The position numbers and the translations under genes are program-made. The notes under the pieces were generated by a model. That model made no database searches. It saw only the letters and a program-made list of their open reading frames with translations, and was not told where the DNA came from. Positions 1 through 6,764 of a stretch of DNA of 14,124 nucleotides are shown piece after piece (positions within the stretch are counted from its first letter, which is position 1; the number at the start of each line of letters is the position of its first letter). Source of the stretch: an uncultured Bacteroides sp. (lineage in GTDB: Bacteria > Bacteroidota > Bacteroidia > Bacteroidales > Bacteroidaceae); the NCBI GenBank assembly GCA_934716785.1, contig CAKUYM010000084.1, positions 1-14,124 on the forward strand. The letters run 5' to 3'.

Positions 1-1102
1 TTCCTTCATAAGAATATATCACGCAGCCCACCTGGTCGCCCTCATTAACAGGGGCGGCAATATTCTCACTTAATTCTTTCAGTTTCCGCTCATCACTGAC
101 GATGGACAAGGCTACATCCATCAACGTGCTTTCTGCTTCACTGTCTTTGACGTAGATCGCTGCCTGCTTGTTCACCAGTGCCAATGCATTCTTAGTCTGA
201 TGGTCTTCCGCTACATTGGACGAAGGCACTAAGATGACCGGCTTGTGGAGAAGACAGAATTCGGAGATGGAACCTGCTCCCGCACGGGAAATAACGAGGT
301 CGGCTGCCGCATAGGCTGCTGCCATATCCTTAATGAAATCTGTGATGTGCAGGTTGGGGAGTTCTCCGGCTGCTTTTACGGCTTCCGTCACTTGCGGATA
401 ATAGTATTTCCCTGTTTGCCAGATGAATTGTATGTCACTGTTCTCTTTGATAGTCGCCAATCCGGCTATCAACGTATTGTTGATGGTGCGTGCTCCCAAA
501 CTACCGCCTACAATAAGAATTGTTTTCTTGCCTGGTTGCAGATTGAAAGAACGCAATGCATCTTCTTTGGACGTCATGTTCTTCGTCAAGTTCTGCCGCA
601 CCGGATTTCCGGTCATTATAATCTTGTCTGCGGGAAAGAACTTTTCCATTCCGTCATAAGCCACGCAAATCTTTCGGGCTTTCTGCGCTAATAGCTTGTT
701 GGTGACTCCGGCATACGAGTTCTGTTCTTGTATCAGAGTCGGGATACCCATCATTCCGGCAGTCTTTAGGGTAGGACCGCTGGCATAGCCACCGACACCC
801 ACCGCCACCTGTGGACGGAAGTTCTTGATAATGCTGCGCGCTTTCCACTGACTGCGTATCAGTTTTAGGAGCACCGCCACGTTCTTCCATAAATGTTTGC
901 GGTCGAAGCCGGCTATCGGCAATCCGATAATCCGGTAGCCTGCATCGGGAACCCGTTGCATCTCCATACGTCCTTCGGCTCCTACGAACAGAATTTTGGC
1001 GTCAGGGCGCAGTTCCATTATAGCGTTCGCAATAGAGACGGCAGGAAAAATATGTCCCCCTGTACCTCCACCGCTGATAATAATTCTAAGTTCTTTTTCC
1101 AT
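1..1102 (-). CDS. murG: MurG, lipid II synthase (3' end cut by window edge)
   Basis: UDP-N-acetylglucosamine:lipid I GlcNAc transferase (family GT28), which converts lipid I to lipid II on the cytoplasmic face of the inner membrane. I translated the minus strand from the ATG at 1102. It begins MEKELRIIISGGGTGGHIFP, with the N-terminal glycine-rich loop GGGTGGH at residues 11-17. It continues through GVGGYASGP, IQEQN and TGNPVR in the N-domain, then VGGSLGA, ISRAGAGSISE and PSSNVAEDHQ in the nucleotide-sugar-binding C-domain. The frame stays open for 367 codons to the edge. MurG proteins are usually about 355-380 residues, so only a few residues and the stop should be missing. It lies 79 bases downstream of ftsW in the same direction, and that gap carries phased AGGAT repeats. 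Identification is secure. Confidence 0.96.
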   Translation of the reverse strand, partial: MEKELRIIISGGGTGGHIFPAVSIANAIMELRPDAKILFVGAEGRMEMQRVPDAGYRIIGLPIAGFDRKHLWKNVAVLLKLIRSQWKARSIIKNFRPQVAVGVGGYASGPTLKTAGMMGIPTLIQEQNSYAGVTNKLLAQKARKICVAYDGMEKFFPADKIIMTGNPVRQNLTKNMTSKEDALRSFNLQPGKKTILIVGGSLGARTINNTLIAGLATIKENSDIQFIWQTGKYYYPQVTEAVKAAGELPNLHITDFIKDMAAAYAAADLVISRAGAGSISEFCLLHKPVILVPSSNVAEDHQTKNALALVNKQAAIYVKDSEAESTLMDVALSIVSDERKLKELSENIAAPVNEGDQVGCVIYSYEG

Positions 1103-1103
1103 T

Positions 1104-1170
1104 TTAATCCTTTCTTTCTATCCTTCGTTCATCCTTTCCGTTCATCCTTTATGCATCCTTTCCCGGTATA
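1104..1170 (-). repeat. Phased AGGAT repeats with tiny ORFs before murG
   Basis: On the minus strand this ftsW-murG spacer has five AGGAT copies (plus-strand ATCCT at 1107, 1120, 1131, 1144 and 1155). Successive spacing alternates 13, 11, 13, 11, giving a higher-order unit of 24 bases. Copies are embedded in AAAGGATGAAC-like units. Two tiny reading frames lie inside: MHKG (1142-1156), whose TGA overlaps the next ATG, and MNGKDERRIERKD (1104-1145), whose TAA ends one base before the murG ATG. Whether these are translated, or the repeats act as ribosome-binding decoys or are neutral, cannot be told from sequence. The AAAGG is too close to each ATG to be a good Shine-Dalgarno site. Confidence 0.6.
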
Positions 1171-1181
1171 GTCATCATCTG

Positions 1182-2507
1182 TCAGCCGTTTTTGTTTATA
1201 TCGTTCTCATCTTCAAATTTGGCATCGCTATTCAGAATGGGAGCGGTAGGCTCGGCGGCGGTTTGCACCTCAGAACCGGTTGCTGCATCCGTGACTATCT
1301 GTAACTGCATCTGCGCGTCATGCTTTTTCTGTTCTTCGAGACGAGCGGTATATCGGCTTACGCTTAATATCATTCCGATATAGGCACAGTTGATTAGCGT
1401 ACTTGTACCACCCTTGCTGATTAGCGGCAGCGGCTGTCCGGTGACGGGGAATAGTCCGACGGCAACCATCATATTCAGCATCGCCTGTGATACTAACAAC
1501 AGGGCAATGCCCATGACAAGGAAAGCTGGGAAAGTCCGTTCGCATTTCTGGGCGATTCGTCCGGCTCGCATCAACAGGCATAAGTAAAGGAATACAACGA
1601 AGATGCCTCCTATCAGCCCCATCTCTTCGATGACAATGGCAAAGATAAAGTCGGAGAATGCCTGACTGAGGAAGTCGCGCTGTATGGAGTTGCCCGGACC
1701 TTTGCCAACTACATTGCTGGTGGCGATGGCGATGCGGGCATGCGCAACCTGTGCGTCTTTGTCAATATCAAATTTGGCGGCAGGTACCTCTTCTTTCTCG
1801 AAGAATCCGGAAATACGATTCTGCCAAGTTTCGAAGCGGTGAAGGCCGGGCGTGTTGTGCAGTGTCTTTGCCGGAATGGCCATTAGTATTCCTGCAGCTA
1901 TTCCACCTGTAAGTGCCAGTATCCCTAACATACCGAGTAACTTTTTCGCCGATACCCGTCCGATGAACATCATCATGCATACCACTCCGAACAACAGCAT
2001 GGCTGTTGAAAGGTTCTCCGGTGCGATGAGTAGAAATACCAGTCCGGTGAGAATCATGATATATTTAAAGGCGTTCGGGTTGGCTCCATATTCATCCTGC
2101 CGTTTGGAGAGGATGAAGGAGACGGCAATGATAACAGCCATCTTTGCCAGTTCCGAAGGTTGGAACTGCAGTCCCATAAAAGTCATCCAGCGGGCAGCTC
2201 CGTTGACACGGTCGCCTGTGATGATACCCATCAGCGTGACGAGTGCCAGCAGTATTAGGGAAAGCGGATATAGGAATACCGGAAATACCTGAAACCATTT
2301 GTAGGGTATGTTGTGCATGAATACCACTACCACTGCACCCACCATCAGGATGATGGAGTGTTGTGTGATCGGTCCCCAATGGTCGCCGCTTTTGTAAGTC
2401 AGCGTTGATGCTGCCGAGAACACCTCGACAATCGAGATGAGGCAGAGACAGAGAAAGATAATCCAGATTACCTTGTCGCCTTTGAATATGTTCTTTAATA
2501 AATCCAC
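1182..2507 (-). CDS. ftsW: FtsW, septal peptidoglycan glycosyltransferase (SEDS family)
   Basis: A polytopic SEDS protein that polymerises lipid II at the septum together with the class B PBP encoded by ftsI. The 441 residues show repeated hydrophobic segments and family signatures: NGAARW (about 102-107), QPSELAK (116-122), the SDFIFA...EEMG loop with the conserved acidic residue near D286, and TGQPLPLISKGGTS (356-369). E. coli FtsW has a tyrosine where this last motif has lysine. A large loop at about 213-255 separates the halves, and an acidic, low-complexity cytoplasmic tail of about 50 residues follows the last helix. The start is GTG at 2507; no in-frame ATG lies close enough downstream to be credible. 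It follows murD by 26 bases and precedes murG. RodA is the alternative, but the dcw position favours FtsW. Confidence 0.95.
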   Translation of the reverse strand: MDLLKNIFKGDKVIWIIFLCLCLISIVEVFSAASTLTYKSGDHWGPITQHSIILMVGAVVVVFMHNIPYKWFQVFPVFLYPLSLILLALVTLMGIITGDRVNGAARWMTFMGLQFQPSELAKMAVIIAVSFILSKRQDEYGANPNAFKYIMILTGLVFLLIAPENLSTAMLLFGVVCMMMFIGRVSAKKLLGMLGILALTGGIAAGILMAIPAKTLHNTPGLHRFETWQNRISGFFEKEEVPAAKFDIDKDAQVAHARIAIATSNVVGKGPGNSIQRDFLSQAFSDFIFAIVIEEMGLIGGIFVVFLYLCLLMRAGRIAQKCERTFPAFLVMGIALLLVSQAMLNMMVAVGLFPVTGQPLPLISKGGTSTLINCAYIGMILSVSRYTARLEEQKKHDAQMQLQIVTDAATGSEVQTAAEPTAPILNSDAKFEDENDINKNG

Positions 2508-2533
2508 CTTGTCATTAATCCGTTAAACGTTGT

Positions 2534-3868
2534 CTAAAGTTCTCTCACGTATTGCTTGAATTGGTCGCCACGGTCTTCGTAACTCTTGAAGAGGTCGAAA
2601 GAAGCGCAGCAAGGGCTCAATAATACGGTCTCACCTTTCTTTGCCAGTTTGTAGGCTGCTTCTACGGCATCTTTCATACCGGTCTGCACGTCCGCTACAG
2701 GTAGACCGAGGCGGTCGAAGAATTCGTGGAGTTTCTCGTTATGCAGTCCTAAATATACGAGTGCCGAGCACTTCTCACGTACCAGATCTTCGATTTCCGT
2801 ATAATCGTTTCCTTTATCTTTACCACCGAGAATCAATACCGTCTTGGTGGTCATGCTTTGCAGGGCATACCAGCAGGAGTTGACATTCGTGGCTTTCGAG
2901 TCGTTGATAAAATCAATTCCGCGGACACGTGCCACTTTCTCCAAGCGATGTTCTACTCCCTTGAAGTCGGAGAGGGCTTTGCGGATGTTCTCTTTAGCGA
3001 TGCCTGCCAAGTTGGCGGAGATGCCTGCAGCTAAGGAGTTGTATAGGTTGTGCTGTCCTGTCAGAGCCAGTTCTTCCTGTTCCATATTAAAAGCGATCGG
3101 TTCGTTGATTTTCACTTCGTTGTCTTCCACATAGGCGATAGCTCCGTCCTCTTTCACTGCAGCGAACGGATACAGATGTGCTTTCAGACCATGTTTAGCC
3201 AGTTCGCGCTTAATGATAGGGTCGTCGTTCCAGAAGATGAAGGCATCATCCTGAGTCTGGTTCTGAGTGATGCGGAATTTGGCGTCGATGTAATTCTGCA
3301 TGCAATGGTCGTAGCGGTCAAGATGGTCGGGAGTGATGTTCATCAATACGGCGATGTTCGCACGGAATTTATACATATTATCCAACTGGAAAGAACTCAG
3401 CTCGATGATGTAATAGTCATGGTAATCCTCGGCTACTTGTAGGGCAAGGCTTTTACCAATGTTGCCAGCCAAGCCGACGTTCAGACCTGCGCTCTTGAAG
3501 ATGTGGTAAATCAAGGAAGTCGTGGTTGTCTTTCCGTTTGAACCTGTGATACAAATCATCTTGGCATTCGTATAGCGTCCGGCAAACTCAATCTCTGATA
3601 TGACCGGAGTTCCTTGAACTTTCAGTTTCAGGATAAGCGGGGAGTCATTCGGGATGCCTGGGCTTTTGATAACCTCGTCGGCATTCAGAATGAGTTCTTC
3701 GGTGTGGTGTCCTTCTTCCCAGGCAATGTCGTGGCTGTCGAGAAGTTCCTTATACTTGTCCTTGATAGCGGACATGTCCGAAACAAATGTCTCAAATCCT
3801 TTTACTTTGGCGAGTACGGCTGCACCTGCACCGCTTTCGCCGGCTCCTAAAATTACTATTCTTTTCAT
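2534..3868 (-). CDS. murD: MurD, UDP-MurNAc-L-Ala:D-Glu ligase
   Basis: Cytoplasmic ATP-dependent Mur ligase that adds D-glutamate to UDP-MurNAc-L-alanine. The 444 residues match the usual size. The Rossmann N-domain starts RIVILGAGESG. The ATP-binding P-loop GSNGKTTT is at about 109-116, and PDHLDRY near 180-186 belongs to the central domain. The lysine expected to be carbamylated is in YIDAKFRI (about K197). HRLE (307-310) and NDSKATN (322-328) lie at the domain boundary. The C-domain has GGKDKG and the characteristic SPCCASFDLF (418-427), which distinguishes MurD from MurC, MurE and MurF. The ATG at 3868 directly follows the TAG of an 18-codon reading frame. It lies between mraY (97-base gap) and ftsW (26-base gap). 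Confidence 0.97.
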   Translation of the reverse strand: MKRIVILGAGESGAGAAVLAKVKGFETFVSDMSAIKDKYKELLDSHDIAWEEGHHTEELILNADEVIKSPGIPNDSPLILKLKVQGTPVISEIEFAGRYTNAKMICITGSNGKTTTTSLIYHIFKSAGLNVGLAGNIGKSLALQVAEDYHDYYIIELSSFQLDNMYKFRANIAVLMNITPDHLDRYDHCMQNYIDAKFRITQNQTQDDAFIFWNDDPIIKRELAKHGLKAHLYPFAAVKEDGAIAYVEDNEVKINEPIAFNMEQEELALTGQHNLYNSLAAGISANLAGIAKENIRKALSDFKGVEHRLEKVARVRGIDFINDSKATNVNSCWYALQSMTTKTVLILGGKDKGNDYTEIEDLVREKCSALVYLGLHNEKLHEFFDRLGLPVADVQTGMKDAVEAAYKLAKKGETVLLSPCCASFDLFKSYEDRGDQFKQYVREL

Positions 3869-3925
3869 CTACAATAATGTGCATCTTCTTTTTTCAATAG
3901 GTAAATTGCTATTGGGCATGCACAT
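3869..3925 (-). other. Possible 18-codon leader ORF and nested hairpin before murD
   Basis: The mraY-murD gap holds a minus-strand reading frame, ATG at 3925 to TAG at 3869-3871, encoding MCMPNSNLPIEKRRCTLL. The TAG touches the murD ATG with no intervening base. The same stretch can fold: ATGTGCAT (3877-3884) pairs with ATGCACAT (3918-3925), and nested inside CAATAG (3895-3900) pairs with CTATTG (3909-3914) around an 8-base loop. The outer stem would sequester the leader's own start codon. No usual Shine-Dalgarno spacing is seen, so translation is unproven. The hairpin has no U tract and does not look like a terminator. Confidence 0.35.
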
Positions 3926-3965
3926 CCTTTAAAAGTTAATAATCGGGTTAATACTCTCTATACTG

Positions 3966-5234
3966 CTATCTTATTTTCAGCGTTATAATCGTGATGGCTG
4001 CCAATACAATCGTTACAATCCAGAAACGGACGGTAATTTTCGATTCATGAAACAGTTGGTCGGGCTTGGTGAACTTCACGGTACATCCCGGCTCTACCAA
4101 GCTCATGGAAGTACGGAAGTGGTCGTGAATCGGTGTCCGTTTGAATAGCCGTTGCTTTACTCCTTTTCTCTTTCCTGCCTTGTAGTAAGCCCTTTGCAGG
4201 ATAACCGACAGGTTCTCTACCAGAAATACACCGCAAAGAATAGGTATCAGCAGTTCTTTGTGGATGATGATAGCGAACACGGCGATAATACCGCCGATTG
4301 TCAGACTTCCGGTGTCGCCCATGAAAACCTGTGCCGGATAAGCGTTGTACCAAAGGAAACCGATGAGTGCACCGATAAAGGCACAAATATAAATAACCAA
4401 CTCTTCGGAGCCCGGTATATACATGATATTCAGATAACTTGCAAACTCGATATGCGACGATACATAGGCTAATATGCCGAGCGTGGCACCGATGATGGCG
4501 GAGTTTCCTGCTGCCATCCCGTCCATCCCGTCATTCAGGTTTGCGCCATTGGATACGGCAGTGACTACGAAAATGGTGATGATGACGAACAGCACCCATC
4601 CCGCCGCTTGTGCATGGTCGCCCATGAAAGCTACCAGATCAGCATAATCAAGGTTGTTGCTTTTAAAGAAAGGGATCGTTGTCTGGGTCGATTTCAAATC
4701 TTTCGTTCCGTGTACCACTTCCATCTCCTGTCCCGGTGTATGCACCTCGATATTTTCGCGGATCACCACGTCCGGGCTTAAGTATAAGGTAAGTCCGACA
4801 ATTAATCCCAAACCTACTTGTCCGATAATTTTAAACTTACCGTGCAGTCCTTCTTTATCTTTCTTGAAGATTTTTATATAGTCGTCTGCGAAGCCGAGTG
4901 ACCCCAGCCATACGGTGGTTATCAGCATCAATATCATATAAATGTTCCCTAACTTGCCCAATAACAGGCACGGAATGAGAATGGCTACGATTATAATGAC
5001 TCCGCCCATGCTCGGCACACCCACCTTGTTGACACCGAACGGGTCAATCTTGGCATCACGTTGTGTTTCCGTGATTTGCTTTTTCTTTAGCAGATGGATA
5101 AATTTATCTCCCCAGATACTTGAAATAAGCAATGCGATGATCACAGCCATCAACGCACGGAATGAGGTGTAACCAAACATTCCCGCTCCGGGAAAATTGA
5201 GCTTGTGCAGCCATTCAAACAGATAATATAGCAT
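3966..5234 (-). CDS. mraY: MraY, phospho-MurNAc-pentapeptide transferase
   Basis: Integral membrane enzyme that transfers phospho-MurNAc-pentapeptide from UDP to undecaprenyl phosphate, making lipid I. Visible family motifs are VPSMGG (73-78), the catalytic/metal-binding ADDYIK (116-121), NLNDGMDGMA (232-241), MGDTGS (305-310) and the cytoplasmic RTPIHDHF (366-373), with about ten hydrophobic segments. At 422 residues it exceeds the roughly 360 of the E. coli protein. Much of the excess is a polar stretch at about 154-205 between membrane segments, plus a longer C-terminus. Such insertions are, to my knowledge, usual in Bacteroidetes MraY. The ATG at 5234 follows a spacer of tandem AT-rich repeats. 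The preceding gene is murE, with no murF between them. Confidence 0.97.
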   Translation of the reverse strand: MLYYLFEWLHKLNFPGAGMFGYTSFRALMAVIIALLISSIWGDKFIHLLKKKQITETQRDAKIDPFGVNKVGVPSMGGVIIIVAILIPCLLLGKLGNIYMILMLITTVWLGSLGFADDYIKIFKKDKEGLHGKFKIIGQVGLGLIVGLTLYLSPDVVIRENIEVHTPGQEMEVVHGTKDLKSTQTTIPFFKSNNLDYADLVAFMGDHAQAAGWVLFVIITIFVVTAVSNGANLNDGMDGMAAGNSAIIGATLGILAYVSSHIEFASYLNIMYIPGSEELVIYICAFIGALIGFLWYNAYPAQVFMGDTGSLTIGGIIAVFAIIIHKELLIPILCGVFLVENLSVILQRAYYKAGKRKGVKQRLFKRTPIHDHFRTSMSLVEPGCTVKFTKPDQLFHESKITVRFWIVTIVLAAITIITLKIR

Positions 5235-5239
5235 GATGA

Positions 5240-5277
5240 AATTTACTATTTTACAATTTACTACTTACAATTTACTA
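5240..5277. repeat. Tandem AATTTACTA repeats in the murE-mraY gap
   Basis: Three copies of AATTTACTA (5240-5248, 5255-5263, 5269-5277) fill most of the 54-base murE-mraY gap. The last two belong to identical 13-base units TTACAATTTACTA (5251-5263 and 5265-5277), repeated with a period of 14. On the coding (minus) strand they read TAGTAAATTGTAA, rich in stop codons and leaving no leader ORF. The mraY ATG follows the last coding-strand copy by five bases. The function is unknown; it could be an unfolded ribosome-access region or a slippage-generated minisatellite. Confidence 0.7.
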
Positions 5278-5288
5278 TGCAGGCGACG

Positions 5289-6737
5289 TTATTGGAATAT
5301 CTCTTTGAGCACTTCCTTGTCGTCGAAGTGATGTTTCACTCCTTTTATCTCTTGGTAGTTCTCGTGTCCTTTTCCGGCAACGAGTATTACGTCTCCTTTT
5401 TCTGCCAGCATACAGGCCGTGCGGATTGCTTCCTTGCGGTCGGCAATGCTCAGTGTCTTTTTCATATCCTCGGCATCGAGTCCTGCCAGCATATCGTTGA
5501 TAATGTCCTGCGGTTCTTCATAACGGGGATTGTCTGACGTGATGATGACACGGTCGCTGGCTTTGGTCGCTTCTTTTGCCATGATGGGGCGTTTACCCTT
5601 GTCTCGGTTGCCGCCAGCACCGACCACGGTGATGACTTTTCCTTTTCCTTCAAGCACCTCATGGATGGCATTCAGCACATTGGTGAGCGCGTCCGGAGTA
5701 TGTGCATAATCTACGATCGCTGTAAAGCCTTTGGGTGAACGGATGGCGTCGAAGCGTCCCGCTACCGGATGAAGTGTGCTAAGAGCAACGAGCACCTCTT
5801 CTTCTTTCCTGCCTAACAGGACAGCGGCACCGAATACAGCCAATAGGTTGGCGGCATTGAACTTGCCGATAAATTGAACCGCCAGTTCATGATTGTTGAA
5901 GTCAAGCAACATCCCCTCGAAATGGGATTCCAACACCCGTCCTTTGAAGTCGCTAAGGCTTCTCAATGAATATGTATATACTTTGGAACGCGTATTCTGT
6001 GTCATTACCAGTCCGTTTTTATCATCGAGGTTGGTAAGACTGAATGCATCCTTCGGCATATCGTCAAAGAATTTTTTCTTGGCTTTCAGATAGTTCTCTA
6101 CTGTTTTGTGATAGTCGAGATGGTCGCGGGTGAGATTGGTGAAGATACCGCCGGCAAACTTCAATCCACTGATACGCTTCTGCGCGATGGAATGGGAACT
6201 GACCTCCATAAACGCATATTTGCATCCTTCGTCTGCCATTCGTCCCAACAAACGGTTCAACGTGATAGGGTCGGGGGTGGTATGCTCTGTCGGAATAGCT
6301 TCATCGTCTATATAATTGCAAACGGTAGAGATCAATCCCACTTTGTATCCGAAATAACGGAATGTATTATATAATAAGGTGGCGATGGTTGTCTTGCCAT
6401 TCGTCCCGGTGACCCCAACCAACTTCAGCTTGGAAGTAGGATTGCCATAGAATGTCGTGGCAATCTTGCCTGTCGCGTCTTCGCTATCTTTTACTTGTAT
6501 ATAAGTAATACCGTCTACGGGCTCTTCCGGCATATCCTCGCAGAGGATAGCAACTGCTCCTTTACTGATGGCGGCAGGTATATAGGCATGACCGTCGGCC
6601 TGTGTGCCGCGCATAGCCATGAACAGGTGTCCGGCTTCAACTAAACGGGAATCGATGTTGATTCCTGTGATTTCTATATCAGAATTTCCGGCTACTTTTA
6701 CCGGCTGAATTGCTTTCAGTAACTTGCTTAGTAACAT
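5289..6737 (-). CDS. murE: MurE, UDP-MurNAc-tripeptide ligase (meso-DAP adding)
   Basis: Cytoplasmic Mur ligase that adds the third stem-peptide residue to UDP-MurNAc-L-Ala-D-Glu. The 482 residues include TGINIDSR in the UDP-binding N-domain, the P-loop GTNGKT (111-116), TTPDP (153-157), EVSSHS (178-183) and TRDHLDYH (203-210). The lysine expected to be carbamylated is in YLKAKKKFF (about K220). Also present are HPVAGRFD (323-330), DYAHTPD (343-349) and GKGHE (455-459). The substrate loop reads SDNPRYEEP, and the DNPR motif (402-405) is the established signature of meso-diaminopimelate specificity, as opposed to lysine. It lies 27 bases after ftsI and starts with ATG. Confidence is high for both the gene and the mDAP call. 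Confidence 0.97.
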   Translation of the reverse strand: MLLSKLLKAIQPVKVAGNSDIEITGINIDSRLVEAGHLFMAMRGTQADGHAYIPAAISKGAVAILCEDMPEEPVDGITYIQVKDSEDATGKIATTFYGNPTSKLKLVGVTGTNGKTTIATLLYNTFRYFGYKVGLISTVCNYIDDEAIPTEHTTPDPITLNRLLGRMADEGCKYAFMEVSSHSIAQKRISGLKFAGGIFTNLTRDHLDYHKTVENYLKAKKKFFDDMPKDAFSLTNLDDKNGLVMTQNTRSKVYTYSLRSLSDFKGRVLESHFEGMLLDFNNHELAVQFIGKFNAANLLAVFGAAVLLGRKEEEVLVALSTLHPVAGRFDAIRSPKGFTAIVDYAHTPDALTNVLNAIHEVLEGKGKVITVVGAGGNRDKGKRPIMAKEATKASDRVIITSDNPRYEEPQDIINDMLAGLDAEDMKKTLSIADRKEAIRTACMLAEKGDVILVAGKGHENYQEIKGVKHHFDDKEVLKEIFQ

Positions 6738-6764
6738 AGTTTCTTCTTTAATACTTTATTTATT

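Noticed and set aside
1..60. Apparent abnormal MurG C-terminus suggesting a frameshift
   Set aside because: Neither other frame gives a better MurG-like ending before a stop, and the visible VNEGDQVGCVIYSYE fits a variable terminal helix. No frameshift is needed.
245..691. Plus-strand frames of 60-150 codons across the dcw region
   Set aside because: They lie antisense to well-identified genes, show no family motifs, and are expected shadows of coding sequence.
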